From: Paulinella micropora
Lineage: Eukaryota; Cercozoa; Imbricatea; Euglyphida
Assembly: GCA_009731375.1 (NCBI GenBank)
Contig: BJOX01000096.1
Span: forward strand, 690,590 to 754,589
Direction: 5' to 3'
DNA length: 64,000 nt
Shown here in pieces: positions 11,341-22,291 of this stretch. The notes below the pieces were generated by a model. The model did not search any database. It was not told where the DNA came from and saw only the letters and a program-made list of their open reading frames with translations. A program made the translations under genes and the position numbers. Every line of letters begins with the position of its first letter. The stretch's first letter is position 1.

Positions 11341-13010
11341 GTTGCAAGTAACAGAGAGAAAATGAGGGGTATGAGGAACATAGAGAGAAAATGAGGGGTA
11401 CGAGTGACATAGAGAAAATAAGGGGTATGAGGGACAATTATTAGAGAGAAATTGAGGGGTATGAGGAACATAGAGAAAATGAGGGATATGAGGAACATAG
11501 AGAGAAAATGAGGGGTATGAAGAACATAGAGAGAAAATGAGGGGTATGAGGGACATAGAGAGAAAATGAGGGGTATGAGGTACATAGAGAGAAAACGAGG
11601 GGTATGAGGGACATAGAGAGAAAAGGGGTATGAGGGACACAGAGAAAACGAGGGGTATGAGGGACATAGAGAGAAAATGAGGGGTATGAGGGACATAGCG
11701 AGAAAATGAGGGGTATGAGGAACATAGAGAAAATGAGGGGTATGAGGTAAATAGAGAAAATGAGGGGTATGAGGGGGCAATGAAAGGGGTATGAGAGGGG
11801 TATGAGAGAGGCGGGGTATGACGAACATAGAGAGAAAATGAGGGGTACGAGGGACATAGAGAAAATAAGGGGTATGAGGGACATAAAGAGAAATTGAGGG
11901 GTATGAGGGACATAGAGAAAATGAGGGGTATGAGGGACATAGAGAGAAAATGAGGGGTATGAGGAACACAGAGAGGGTACGAGAGGGGTATGACAGGGGT
12001 ATGAGAGGCGGGGTATGAGTGACATAGAGAGAAAATGAGGGGTATGAGGGACAATGATAGAGAAAATGAGGGGTATGAGGGACATAGAGAAAATGAGGGG
12101 TATGAGGGACATAGAGAAAATGAGGGGTATGAGGGACATAAAGAAAACGAGGGGTATGAGGGGCATAGAGAAAATGAGCGGTATGAGGGACATAGAGAAA
12201 ATGAGGGGTATGAGAGACATAGAGAAAATGAGGGGTATGAGGGACATAGGGAAAATGGGGGGTATGAGGGACATAGAGAAAATGAGGGGTATGAAAGACA
12301 TCGAGAAAATGAAGGGTATGAGAAGGGTATGAGAGGGGTATGAGAGAGGCGGGGTATGACAGGGGTATGAGAGGGGTATGAGAGGGGTATGAGAGGGATA
12401 TGACAGGGGTATGAGAGGGGTATGAGAGGGGTATGAGAGGGGTATGAGAGGGGNNNNNNNNNNNNNNNNNNNNNNNNNNNNNNNNNNNNNNNNNNNNNNN
12501 NNNNNNNNNNNNNNNNNNNNNNNNNNNNNNNNNNNNNNNNNNNNNNNNNNNNNNNNNNNNNNNNNNNNNNNNNNNNNNNNNNNNNNNNNNNNNNNNNNNN
12601 NNNNNNNNNNNNNNNNNNNNNNNNNNNNNNNNNNNNNNNNNNNNNNNNNNNNNNNNNNNNNNNNNNNNNNNNNNNNNNNNNNNNNNNNNNNNNNNNNNNN
12701 NNNNNNNNNNNNNNNNNNNNNNNNNNNNNNNNNNNNNNNNNNNNNNNNNNNNNNNNNNNNNNNNNNNNNNNNNNNNNNNNNNNNNNNNNNNNNNNNNNNN
12801 NNNNNNNNNNNNNNNNNNNNNNNNNNNNNNNNNNNNNNNNNNNNNNNNNNNNNNNNNNNNNNNNNNNNNNNNNNNNNNNNNNNNNNNNNNNNNNNNNNNN
12901 NNNGAGAGGGGTATGAGAGGCGGGGTATGACAGGAGTATGAGAGGCGTATGAGAGGGGTATGAGAGAGGCGGGGTATAAGAGTGGTATGACAGGGTTATG
13001 AGAGGGGTAT
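11341..13010. repeat. 27-bp minisatellite (GAGGGGTATGAGGGACATAG...)
   Basis: Dozens of copies of a 27-29-bp unit with core GAGGGGTATGAGGGACATAG plus AGAAAAT, giving way near 12330 to an 11-bp unit GAGAGGGGTAT. Gap 12454-12903 lies inside. Most 27-bp units keep the frame, so both strands show long artificial ORFs. These are not genes. The array runs directly into the ATPase gene. Confidence 0.9.
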
Positions 13011-13846
13011 GGCTGGAGAAAACTAACATAGAAAAAGCACACGAGGAATTTACCATTGACAGGCCAGTAATAACAGAGTTAGATAGCAAAAAACCGCCCA
13101 AATTTCAGAATGACTTGGAAATACAACCAATCAAAACACAAAGAGATAGCGTTGAATTGCTCCCTATTCAAAAAGAAGGAATATTGCCAGCAATGGGGAC
13201 TATGGTTATATGTGCAAGCACTGGCGGTGGTAAATCAGTTATGATTTGTAATCTACTCGCCAAAAAGAACATGTTGAAAGGTTTTTATGATAGAATAGTA
13301 GTCTTTTGCTTAAGTCCGTGCCCGATTTTAGAAGACACTCTCAAGTTAAAAAAAGAAGACATAATCAAAGAAGATAGGCCTGAGTTAATGAGAGAAATAT
13401 TAACCAAACAAAAAGAACTGATTAAAACAAAAGGGTTTAAGAAAGCACCAAAAATACTATTGTTATTGGATGATATCGCACAGAGTAAAACCTTTCTCAA
13501 ATCAGCAGTGCTTACAGAGTTGGTTTTCGCTTCAACACATGCTAAAGTGTCAGTCTGGGTAGCAACGCAGAGTTATACACAACTTCCACGAAGAATAAGA
13601 ATTAATTGCCATTGGATGATTATTTTTAATGGAGTAAGGCGGAGCGAACTTGACAGACTGGCAGATGAATATGAAAGCCCTTTTCTCACTAAAAAAGAAT
13701 TTTACAATATGGTTAAATATGCTACGGCAGAACCTTATTCATTTCTAGCAATTAACAATACTGCTAGTGATAGAACAACCCAGTTTAGAAAGAATTTCTC
13801 TACTATATTGCAATTAAATAAGGATAGAGATATGACAAACTTATAA
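12998..13846 (+). CDS. A32/FtsK-HerA-type genome-packaging ATPase (PLV-A)
   Basis: P-loop ATPase of the kind that pumps DNA into capsids of Polintons, PLVs, virophages and large DNA viruses. Numbering from the first Met, Walker A is ASTGGGKS (residues 73-80) and Walker B is ILLLLDD (153-159). A sensor-like ATQSYTQLPRRIR follows (189-201), with a C-terminal Arg-rich NGVRRSELDR. Length (about 280) fits the family. The first Met and about five residues lie inside the minisatellite, so the native 5' end is lost or replaced; the conserved part starts near residue 7. It leads a run of plus-strand virion genes. Intact downstream to its TAA. Confidence 0.88.
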   Translation: MRGVWLEKTNIEKAHEEFTIDRPVITELDSKKPPKFQNDLEIQPIKTQRDSVELLPIQKEGILPAMGTMVICASTGGGKSVMICNLLAKKNMLKGFYDRIVVFCLSPCPILEDTLKLKKEDIIKEDRPELMREILTKQKELIKTKGFKKAPKILLLLDDIAQSKTFLKSAVLTELVFASTHAKVSVWVATQSYTQLPRRIRINCHWMIIFNGVRRSELDRLADEYESPFLTKKEFYNMVKYATAEPYSFLAINNTASDRTTQFRKNFSTILQLNKDRDMTNL

Positions 13847-13888
13847 AAAATTAAATTAAATGGTTTTTTTTTCGCCATAATATATGAC

Positions 13889-14457
13889 ATGACGGAATCA
13901 ACAAAACTTGCTATCAACAAGCAATTGCTATTTGGTATAAACAAAATGCGCAAGGAAAATTCGTAACGATTCGTAAGGGATCGCCCGAATACTTAGCAGT
14001 AAAGACGATAGAAGCGGATATTAAGAGTGGCAAGATTAAGTGTCAATTAAAACCAAAAGTAAGCAAGGGGAGTAAGAACAATGAACAGCAACTAGACCAA
14101 ATGCCAGATGAATCATTAAAAAGAAAAATACCAGACATAGAATCGGCAAAAACTGCATTGCCTAAACCAAATGCCAAACCTATTGAGATGTCTCCAGCAC
14201 TTAAGATTGAACAATCTTTACCCAAATCTGTCAATCCCACTCCTGTTGCTGTGCCGAAACAAACTACCACAACACCAGCAAGTAAGATAGAAGCGATGGA
14301 AGATGCTTCTAAGGAAACTCCGCCACCACCTAAGGAGGTTGCTGAAACTAATGACGTTGATGTAAATCAAGCCATAGCGGATTTAAAGAAAATGAAAGAG
14401 GAAAGAATTACACACAAGAATTTACAAATTATGAAAAAAATAATTAATGGTAATTGA
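13889..14457 (+). CDS. Hypothetical PLV-A protein, probable 5' frameshift
   Basis: The ATG at 13889 opens MTESTKLAINKQ, but after about 15 codons the coding signal moves to another frame (AIWYKQNAQGKFVTIRKGSP) and stays open to the TGA at 14455. The later part is Pro/Lys-rich and ends in a short helical segment (IADLKKMKEERITHK). No domain is recognised. Its place between ATPase and major capsid gene suggests a minor virion or scaffolding role (inference from position only). Confidence 0.55.
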
Positions 14458-14495
14458 TAAAATATATTTTAAAGTTGATTTAAATTAAATTAACT

Positions 14496-14525
14496 AAGTT
14501 GATTTTACTAGAAAAAAATCAACTT
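14496..14525. terminator. 11-bp-arm hairpin between PLV-A genes
   Basis: AAGTTGATTTT and its exact complement are separated by 8 nt, ending 3 nt before the next ATG and 39 nt after the previous stop. It could mark transcript 3' ends, as palindromes do in mimiviruses (known there, inferred here). Confidence 0.5.
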
Positions 14526-14527
14526 AC

Positions 14528-14935
14528 ATGTATATAATGATTAAAAACTCAAGTGCTTCAAATCGTTTGCCAATTGACTTTATTAAGAGGATAAATGAAG
14601 CAAACCGACCGAAAAGTGATGGGTTTCAACTAAACCAGTTTGAATTGTGGAGTAGTCATGGTGCCCCATTAGTTAATCAGCCATTGACCGAATTTGGCGA
14701 TTTAGTCCCGTATGAGAAGAGCACTATTCAAAACACATTAACAGACATTTCTGATAAAAAAGAAAATGCGGATGTTGTTGATTTGGACACTGCTGTTAGC
14801 AGTTTGGCTTATTTAAAGAAAGCAGTTGAGAATGCTGAGGCAAGAGAGTTTCAATTGACTTCACCACAAGATGCGAGACTTGACAATATACAAAAATCAG
14901 TTGATTTTATTAAACAATCCGTTTCAGGTGAATAA
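14528..14935 (+). CDS. Hypothetical PLV-A protein, 135 aa
   Basis: Intact ORF directly after a hairpin and 83 bp before the major capsid gene. The start may be the Met at residue 1 or residue 4. Contains an acidic middle (DISDKKENADVVDLDTAVSS) and a helical C-terminus (ARLDNIQKSVDFIKQSV). No membrane segment or known motif. Same strand and close spacing suggest co-expression with the capsid genes. Confidence 0.65.
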   Translation: MYIMIKNSSASNRLPIDFIKRINEANRPKSDGFQLNQFELWSSHGAPLVNQPLTEFGDLVPYEKSTIQNTLTDISDKKENADVVDLDTAVSSLAYLKKAVENAEAREFQLTSPQDARLDNIQKSVDFIKQSVSGE

Positions 14936-15017
14936 ATAATTATTTTTAATTTCTATTATTATTTTTTTAGTATAGTAGCATTGCGAATTTTACAATCCCA
15001 CAACCACACAAAAAAAA

Positions 15018-16509
15018 ATGGAAAGAAAGGAGATTGAAGTTACTGAGGAGTTGATGACCCTCAACAACCTCAGATATGAGTTGCCAGCAAGTCTGGCGCT
15101 CTCTGAACAGGGAAGTATCTTTAAGAAGAACTTCGCCAACCAGCAAACTTATACCAGTGCGTCGGGAACTGAAATGATTTTTACATTACAGGCAAGCACT
15201 GATTTTGTTTATGGAAAAAATTGTTATTTAACATTTGATATTAAAGCAGATGGGTTGGTAGCCACTGATGGAAAGGATAATGTTGCTTGTGCTCTTGGTT
15301 TTCAGAACACTCCTGCTACCGCTATTTTTGAAAGATTTTTGTTGGAAAGTAAGGATGGTAGCGAACTTGAACGAATTGAAGATTTGAACAAGATGGTGCA
15401 AAATATTCTCCCTTGGCATTATCCTTTTGATTACCGCCGACAGGCGCAGATGGCGGGACAGCGAGAAAATGTTGAAGTTAATACGAATGTTACCGACAAT
15501 TCAGTCGTTGATTTTGCTGTCAATGTCCCCACTGCTGGTAGTGTTGCGACTGGTAATTATTTGAGGGTTTGTATTCCTCTTCATTACTTTTCAGGAGTGT
15601 TTAATGAAGAAACTCTCATTCCTCCCTCTTTGGTTAGTGGTATGAGACTTCGTTTGACATTTGCACCGCNNNNNNNNNNCTTGACATTCGCCCCACCTCA
15701 GGAGGCACTTACCATTATTGGAAGTGGTGATGGGAAAACTTCTTCTATTCCTGCTGGTTTTAATGGTTCCTCTTTGACTTTCACCATATCAAATCCAGTG
15801 GTTATGTTGGAGACATTCTCTCTTGCTCCTGCTGTCCAGAGAAATGTTATGGAGCAGATGGGAAGCAAGGATGGGCTCCCATACACTTATGAAACATATT
15901 ACAATCAAAAGGCTAATCCAGCGACTTCCGATGATTTTAATCTTCAAGTGAATAAGGCCGTTGCTCGTGCTCAGTGCTTGTATATCGTCACGCAAAATGT
16001 GCTCTCCAAAAATGCTAATATTGACAACTTGGGAACTGCTCAAATGCCTTACAGACAATATCAATGCCGTATTGGTGATTGGTATGCCCCGCAACAAAAG
16101 ATGGAACTCGGAGGAAGCACCGATACTCTTGCCTCCGTTCAACGAGGATGCGCGGAATTGTATATCAACAATCTTCAAACGACNNNNNNNNNNCAACAAT
16201 CTCCAAGCGACTATGGGCATTCGTGATGCTTACATGTATTCGTCTGTTTCTCTTGAAAACTTTCGTAAGTATTATTCTACTGGGGATAAAACAGGACTTA
16301 CATCTAACTCAGGATTTGCTACCATCATCCAGACACTCAACCAATCGCCACACATTGGAGCGACTGGTATTGCGGTTAATAACTCACGAACTGCGGAAGT
16401 CACTCTTCGTTATGCTTCTGATTATAATGAAAATCGCACCATCACTGCTTGGTTGAAATATGTCAAAGTTGCGTCTATCTATCCTAGCAGATGCGTTGTT
16501 AAGCAGTAG
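15018..16509 (+). CDS. Major capsid protein, double jelly-roll (PLV-A)
   Basis: About 485 residues of beta-rich sequence. Typical PLV-like features are the early TSASGTEMIFTLQASTDFVY strand region, an AIFERFLLESKDGSELERIED segment matching the WFERIEFYERLSGQE segment of the PLV-B capsid, and a late LYIVTQNVLSKNANIDN region. Two 10-N gaps (15670-15679, 16184-16193) fall in it. Each has the same coding segment on both sides with a few mismatches, so they are contig joins, not real insertions. Without them the frame is continuous to the TAG. It forms the capsid shell. The upstream ATPase and downstream penton gene fit a morphogenesis module. Confidence 0.8.
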
Positions 16510-16602
16510 CCCTTATTTATTCAAAATCTCTCTTAGTATGTGTAGTTTAAACAAAAAATATACTATTTAAGTATAACACTATAAAAAATATAAAAAACGA
16601 TA

Positions 16603-17256
16603 ATGCCCGCCTATAAACAAGGTAAAATATACAGCCTTAGATCGTATCAAACCGATCAGGTTTATATCGGTTCAACCATTCAACCATTGTATAAAAGACT
16701 TTATTCACATAAGTTAGATTATAAAAAATGGATGAAAGGCAAGTATAATTATGTATCTTCTTATGAAATCGTTAAATATGACGATGCATTTATTGAGTTA
16801 ATAGAAGAGTATCCTTGCCAAAACAAAATGCAATTGGATAGACGAGAGGGTCAAATTATAAGAGTCACAGACAAATGTGCAAATATGCTTATAGCGGGTA
16901 GAACTAAAAAAGAATATATAGCAGATAACAAAGATAAAATACTTGAAGATAAAAAAGAATACTATAAGCAAAATAGGGAGAGAATCCTTCAAAGAGATAA
17001 AGAATGTTATAAGGCAAATAAAGATGTAATCCTTCAACGAGATAAAGAATATAGAACTAATAATAAAAATAAGATAAGTAGACGAAGAAAAGAACTTCGT
17101 GAGAAAAATAAAGATGTAATCCTTCAACGAGATAAAGATTATTACGAAAAAAACAAAAATAAGATAAGTCAACAAAGGAAAGAATATTATGAAAAAAATA
17201 AAAATATAATTAAGGCTAAACGAACTCCAATTGGTCTATTCGTATTTGGTCTATAA
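16603..17256 (+). CDS. GIY-YIG endonuclease with NK-repeat tail (PLV-A)
   Basis: The N-terminal GIY-YIG domain shows KIYSLRS (strand 1), VYIGST (strand 2) and LYKRLYSHK, a conserved EELIEEYPC-like core and EGQIIR. The second half is repeats of about 17 residues around NKDVILQRDKEYY, a basic helical tail. It cuts DNA. Such genes behave as homing or repair nucleases in viruses and phages. Related copies lie at 18149-18654 and 48568-48879, and the tail repeat recurs as a separate protein at 22292-22645. It sits between capsid genes, as homing nucleases often do. Intact. Confidence 0.85.
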   Translation: MPAYKQGKIYSLRSYQTDQVYIGSTIQPLYKRLYSHKLDYKKWMKGKYNYVSSYEIVKYDDAFIELIEEYPCQNKMQLDRREGQIIRVTDKCANMLIAGRTKKEYIADNKDKILEDKKEYYKQNRERILQRDKECYKANKDVILQRDKEYRTNNKNKISRRRKELREKNKDVILQRDKDYYEKNKNKISQQRKEYYEKNKNIIKAKRTPIGLFVFGL

Positions 17257-17282
17257 ATTTAATTTAATTAGAATAATATATT

Positions 17283-17298
17283 TTGCTATATATAGCAA
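17283..17298. repeat. 16-bp perfect palindrome at the penton start
   Basis: TTGCTATATATAGCAA ends on the A of the penton ATG (17298-17300). It may be a promoter/TATA element or the end of the preceding transcript. Confidence 0.6.
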
Positions 17299-18058
17299 TG
17301 TCATTTACGATCTCTAACTTAGAAGACGAAAAACGCACGAGAAAAAATTTCCTCCTTCGCGTCTCCTCAAGCGATAAAACAGAATCAAATCCGCTTCTAC
17401 TCACAATGGCCGTTTCGTCGTTGATTTACCAGCAACTGGTCGTAATATTGATATAATCAGTGCTTATGTCGTTAAAAGTATCTCTATTCCAAATGTTTTT
17501 CCAAACATACCGAGTTATGCCAACACTCTCACATTGATTAAAACAACTGGATCGGCTACAAAAACGGCAATCGTAACAGCAAATCAATACACCATTGATA
17601 CATTTATTACCGCTCTTCAAACTGCGATTAATTCAGCAATTACCCCTAACTCCGTAGTTATAACTTTGAACTCCGTTAATAAATTGAATTTTGCTTTCAC
17701 TGGTGATACGTATAGTTTCGATTATGATAATAGCACGATTAGAGACAAGATAGGACTGACTGCCGATATCTCGGCGGCGGCAAGTAGCACGATGCAATCC
17801 ATAGTCAATCTAATCGGTGAAACGGCCGTTTATGTCCATAGCCGTGCTTTAAATCAATCTGGTTTAGTTGAAGCAAATGGTAATTTCTCTGTCGTTGGTA
17901 AATGTAATCTAGATAAACCCTATGGAGTCCAGTGCTACTTTGAATCGTCAAACGATGTTGCCGATTATGTGCCATTTAATACAACAAAAAGTTTAAGATC
18001 TATTGATATCGTCATTAGAAATGCGCAAGGTGAAGTTTTGGAGGTTCCTTTGAACTTT
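17298..18058 (+). pseudogene. Minor capsid (penton-type) protein, PLV-A, one frameshift
   Basis: Starts MSFTISNLEDEKRTRKNFLL. Near 17392-17400 the frame shifts, after which it reads GRFVVDLPATGRNIDIISAY and stays open to gap 18059-18068, where the stop is lost. The C-terminal block (VYVHSRALNQS, then CNLDKPYGVQCYFE, then RSIDIVIRNAQGEVLEVPL) is the conserved end of PLV/Polinton/virophage minor capsid proteins, which occupy the vertices. Matches the PLV-B protein at 35892-36772 in order and pattern. The single indel may be decay or a sequencing error. Confidence 0.75.
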
Positions 18059-18148
18059 NNNNNNNNNNGTAATAAAACAAGCAACAAACCCATTTATTTT
18101 TTATTATGTATTAAAGGTATGATAAAATATATGTAAAGATAAAAAGCG

Positions 18149-18654
18149 ATGCCAGACTATAAACAAGGCAAAATATATAGTTTCAGGTCTCACCAAACTA
18201 ATCAAGTCTATATCGGTTCAACTATTCAACCTTTGTATAAACGATTATTTTCACATAAAAGAGATTACAAAAAATGGATGAATGGAAATTTTCATTATGT
18301 AACTTCTTTTGAAATAGTTAAATACGATGATGCGTATGTTGAATTGGTTGAAGAATATTCATGCGACAATAAGATGCAACTAGATAAACGAGAAGGCGAA
18401 ATAATTAGGACTACAGAAAAATGTGTGAATAAGCGAATAGAGGGTAGAACTCATAAAGAATATAATGATAATTACAGAAAAGAAAATAAAGAATTAATAA
18501 AACAAGGACAAAAAAATATTATGAAGCAAATAAAGAATATGTAGCACAAAAAAATAAATTATACTATAAAACAAATAAAGAGAAATTAAATCAACAAAAA
18601 AAAGTAAATTACCACAAAAGAAATCCAATTGGTTTAGCCACATTTGGAATATAA
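18149..18654 (+). pseudogene. GIY-YIG endonuclease, second copy, frameshifted
   Basis: Close relative of the 16603 gene: KIYSFRS, VYIGST, LYKRLFSHKRDYKKWM and EGEIIRTTEKC are conserved. A frameshift near 18530 breaks the repeat tail, but the other frame continues and ends in NPIGLATFGI, matching TPIGLFVFGL at the end of the first copy. It flanks the penton gene on the other side, so the penton lies between two copies of the nuclease. Confidence 0.75.
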
Positions 18655-18667
18655 ATACATTAATATA

Positions 18668-18871
18668 ATGACATCATTCATAGAAAATTCAGACATATTA
18701 TTTATGTTGATACAATCTATCAACTCACGGCGACGACGACAATATAAAGAACAAATTCCCTGCGGTGTTAATATTGACCAATTCTACATATATTTGAAGA
18801 GAAATCACGCGCGTATAACAGAAAAATTAATCAAGGATAAGGGTTTTGAATACATAAAAAAATATCAATAG
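18668..18871 (+). CDS. Small hypothetical protein, 67 aa
   Basis: ORF starting MTSFIENSDILFMLIQSINS with a central SRRRRQYK basic patch. It overlaps the end of the convergent fibre-like gene by 7 nt, typical of compact viral genomes. No known motif. Confidence 0.45.
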   Translation: MTSFIENSDILFMLIQSINSRRRRQYKEQIPCGVNIDQFYIYLKRNHARITEKLIKDKGFEYIKKYQ

Positions 18872-20183
18872 AGATAGAAAAGAAAGTCGATGCGCAAATA
18901 CAATATTCTATGATATAATATTTTGCCATAAATAAACCCTTCTTTTTTTTGTTTAAATCTGATCTTAATCCAGTTCAATGAAGCGTCAATGCTCGCAGTT
19001 CCACCGCTCGTATTTTGTGCGGATATAGTAAATATCTTACCTGACCCTATCTTGATATTATATTGAGACAAATCAATGTATATGGATGAACCACCAGACA
19101 ACACATATGTAAATATCACACTTCCACCTGTTCTTGTTGTCCCCGCCGTATCTACTTCGGCCAACGATGTGTTTGTATCGTAATTTGAATAAGAAGGTGT
19201 TCCTCCTAATGCGGTATTAAGAATAATTCTCGCGATACATGTTTTAGTATCAGAATTACTTATATACAAATTCTCAAAGTAGATTATGTTATAATTCGTT
19301 TTGCTGTTAAATGTGGCGCGGTTTCTAATGGTAAATATGGCATTCTCAGTTGCTCCTATAGTTTTAACCGAATCATACGAATTGGTTATAGCAATAGTCC
19401 TATCAATATTCCCTTCAACTGCTAAAAACATACTCGCTGTTTTCATTACAACGGATTGAAGGGTTGATGAATACGCCTTCGCATAAATAGCAAACGCCGC
19501 CTGATCCAATGATGGAGTAGTAGCAGTGCTTGCGTATTGTATTGCGTGGATTACTTCCATTCGTCCAGTGCGCGGGTTTTCAATTTTGAATGTAATTTGA
19601 CCGCTACCCAGATATTGGACGACTATTTCAAACACGTTAAATTTGGTAAAATCAATCGTGGGGAAGTTTCCCGTATTATCACATTTATCAACATTCCACG
19701 CATACTGACTAACCACATTTTCAACACTCCCCGCCGTTCTTACGACAGACATTCCCGAGTTTGATTGTCTGAAACATAAATTGTCTGCTGGTGTGCCTAT
19801 GCCAATATCGCAATTGAAAGTAGTCGCGGTGGTAGATGACGGAAACAATGCGGAGAATCTAGCAACTAAGCCCATACCACTTCTATATTTTGCTCTTTCA
19901 TTTGTTGTAATCTGCGCAGTTGAATTACCTGAGGCCGATGTAGTCAAAACCGCCATTGAATTAGCAGATGATACCACCCCGCCGTTGTTTCTGTTTTGTC
20001 AAAGAATCGCGTATTAATACCATAAGTGAAAACATTTTGTAATACTGGCGACAAAGTAGCCGTTCGCAATTCTCCGAAGGCAGTTGTTGGTAATGCGTCT
20101 TTTATGCTATCAATAGATAAAGAAGAAGATGACGATGTAGTTGATGACGATGGCGTATTCGTGCTTTGACCAAACAAATTCAT
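18865..20183 (-). pseudogene. Fibre-like virion protein (PLV-A), one frameshift
   Basis: The N-terminal piece (20183 to about 19980) is Ser/Thr-rich (MNLFGQSTNTPSSSTTSSSS) and ends in KTETTAG. A G-run at about 19980 shifts the frame, and the main piece runs YRSGMGLVARFSALFP and onward. Homologous along its length to the PLV-B protein at 36840-38030: YRAGQGLVCRFTALFP, QYLGFGAVVFSVE and TIGTTESNALVIRN in B match YRSGMGLVARFSALFP, QYLGSGQITFKIE and TIGATENAIFTIRN here. All-beta sequence without membrane segments suggests an exposed or receptor-binding virion protein (inference). Probably one indel away from intact. Confidence 0.65.
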
Positions 20184-20212
20184 TTTTTGTTATATAATAT
20201 GTAATATAAAAC

Positions 20213-20488
20213 ATGTCAATAATAATACGCGAATTGCCAAGTGATATAGTTGGACACATAAGGACATTTGTTTATTCAGAGATGCCCCAGCAGGATTATA
20301 AAAAGGAATTTTGTACTATATGCGGTTTGTCTCGCACATTCCAGTCGCACCCTCCTATTATAGCAGTTGATATTGATAATGTAGATGGTGTTCAGTTTTT
20401 CACGATCTTTTCCATTAATTGCTATAGAAGAGAGTTTAATCTTAGAGCAAAATATGGAGAACTGCCTTTAGTCGTTGTTAAGTATTAG
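20213..20488 (+). CDS. Small hypothetical protein, 91 aa
   Basis: Divergent from the fibre-like gene, with starts 30 nt apart. Begins MSIIIRELPSDIVGHIRTFV, which resembles the first helix of F-box-like segments found in many viral small proteins. A CTICGL pair of cysteines follows. The F-box resemblance is weak. Intact ORF. Confidence 0.5.
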   Translation: MSIIIRELPSDIVGHIRTFVYSEMPQQDYKKEFCTICGLSRTFQSHPPIIAVDIDNVDGVQFFTIFSINCYRREFNLRAKYGELPLVVVKY

Positions 20489-20537
20489 CCTTCTTTTTAA
20501 TTCTCGTGCTTCTTCTTAATGGTGCTTTTGTTTCCTC

Positions 20538-21800
20538 TTATTTTTTTGCTTCGCTCTTCGTCGCTTCGCCCCTCTTCTCTTTAATAAAAGTATTGACAAT
20601 AACGGCTCCAATCCCGCTTAATTTTCTCAGTTTAGTATTTGTAATATTAGGGTTATCATTGTAAATCTGCTCAAGCAATTTATACTTATCATCTCTACTA
20701 GCGCTTTTACCTAATGGTATATAACTACATTCTTCGTCTCCGTTTTCGCTTTTAATTTCATTAGTATTATTTAAATTCAAATATAAATCTATTTTGCGTC
20801 TCAACTCCTCTAATTCTGTTTTAATCCCTTCTGCCTTAATTTCTTCAGGGTCGGCCACATTAACCCAACTATAACTAAAACTAGTGAGCATATCGCCGTG
20901 CCCCAATACATTGCTTACCCACGTGTTAAAATTCTCTAATTTCGGATTGGCGAAATTACTATACGACAAACTAGCATATAGTTTTCGCAACATACTGCTT
21001 TTCTGCGTGTATTCTGATAGCCAAGGGAAGATTTTAATAATTCTTTTGTTTAGTTCATTGTTCTTTTGCTTATCAAGTACACCTTCGCTGTTGATGATGA
21101 CTGCTTTTTTCTTTTTGAAATGATTTCGTATTGAATTTACTTGTTCTATTGCAAACTGGGGAGTAAAAAGGACAACAGGCCTCTCAGTCCAATTCTTTTT
21201 TTGTCCTTCTCTCTTTTTCGCTAGGTTATTCACTCGCAACCAACTCGGTTTATCTGGTATTAATTCATACGTGTTTTTGTCAAATATTTCCACAGGCCTT
21301 GCTCCAATTGCTATCATCAAAGCAAGTAGTTTAAGATAAGGGTCATTACTTAATATCATATCATTCATTTTAGCCATTACATCACGGACATCAATCTGTA
21401 TTCTTTGTTCGTTTTTGGCTTTGACATCTTTCTTATATCCCTCAACGATATCAATCCCCTCGTCTTCATTTACATTAAAATACTTATCAAGTTTGCTCAT
21501 TTCATATACTTTTTCGCTTTGGTAAGGCTCTATCGCTTTTTTTCTCACCTCAGAAAGTCTTTGTCGCCTACTATTCAAATTTGGATACACAATAGCATAT
21601 TTAGGATATATTATTTTTAGTGCCTCAAGCACCTCTTCATCACTAGTAGTCGTGCTAAATAAAGATATAATAGCATTATGAAAGGCTATACTTGGTTTTA
21701 ATTCGCTATCGTAGAAGTTGGACACCACTTCATAAATTTTACTTTCGGTAGTAGCAACTCTTAACTGCCTAACAAACTTCTTGTCGTCTTCGCTCCACAT
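20538..21800 (-). CDS. Tyrosine recombinase resembling telomere resolvases (PLV-A)
   Basis: 420-residue intact ORF. Likely catalytic residues: Arg168 in AIGARPVEIF, Lys195 or Lys196 (NLAKKREG), Arg272 in SSMLRKLYASLSY, His301 in VLGHGDM and Tyr310 in SFSYSWV. The His-to-Tyr spacing of 9 is standard for tyrosine recombinases. The usual HxxR box is SxxR here, and RxxYA plus LGH followed by SxxY resembles protelomerases (phage and Borrelia-type telomere resolvases). The C-terminus has an HTH-like stretch (ITNTKLRKLSGIGAVIVNTF). It either integrates the virus or resolves hairpin ends; which one cannot be decided from sequence alone. Palindromes lie close by at 21891-22189 and 22763-22785. Confidence 0.68.
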   Translation of the reverse strand: MWSEDDKKFVRQLRVATTESKIYEVVSNFYDSELKPSIAFHNAIISLFSTTTSDEEVLEALKIIYPKYAIVYPNLNSRRQRLSEVRKKAIEPYQSEKVYEMSKLDKYFNVNEDEGIDIVEGYKKDVKAKNEQRIQIDVRDVMAKMNDMILSNDPYLKLLALMIAIGARPVEIFDKNTYELIPDKPSWLRVNNLAKKREGQKKNWTERPVVLFTPQFAIEQVNSIRNHFKKKKAVIINSEGVLDKQKNNELNKRIIKIFPWLSEYTQKSSMLRKLYASLSYSNFANPKLENFNTWVSNVLGHGDMLTSFSYSWVNVADPEEIKAEGIKTELEELRRKIDLYLNLNNTNEIKSENGDEECSYIPLGKSASRDDKYKLLEQIYNDNPNITNTKLRKLSGIGAVIVNTFIKEKRGEATKSEAKK

Positions 21801-21839
21801 CTTGGTATATATTAGACAAGTCTATATTTTTTCTAAGTC

Positions 21840-22291
21840 AAAAATAGAAAATCCACCCGCGCTAAAAAACACTTAAATCGTCGTTGTATCGACTTGGACA
21901 CTTGAGAGTGCTATTAAGCAACCGAGAGAGAGAAATTCGTCTTAGTATTAATCGTGTCCAAGTCTGGCCAAGTCCAATACCCCGTGCAGGCTTTTATTTT
22001 ATGGTCTCATACTTTCGGGTAGAGACGAAAAAAAAATTACTTTCTTTTAATAAAAGGTTGGACAGGTTGGACAATATAAAAAATGTGTAATACGAAGAAG
22101 AATTATAAAATAAATATTGAAATTTAATAAGGAAAAAGTGTCCAACCCTGTAAGGGTCAAGTAGGACACGGCCAACCACGGGGTTGGCCATAAATAGGAG
22201 AAGATATTTTCACTCGCCCTGCTCTTATATTTATCCTCGCGCTTGCTCATTGAATTACATATTAAGCATACTATACATCGTATATATAACA
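21840..22291. repeat. Gene-free segment with inverted repeats next to the recombinase gene
   Basis: Holds an 11-bp inverted repeat GACTTGGACAC (21891-21901) / GTGTCCAAGTC (21954-21964), several GTTGGACA/TGTCCAA words (22053-22145), and a hairpin GGCCAACC-ACGG-GGTTGGCC (22170-22189). It separates the recombinase start from the next plus-strand gene. Candidate promoter, origin or recombinase-binding region. Confidence 0.55.

Noticed and set aside
11256-13101. Very long minus-strand ORFs of Ser/Tyr/Pro/His repeats
   Set aside because: They are frames of the 27-bp minisatellite, with an N gap inside.
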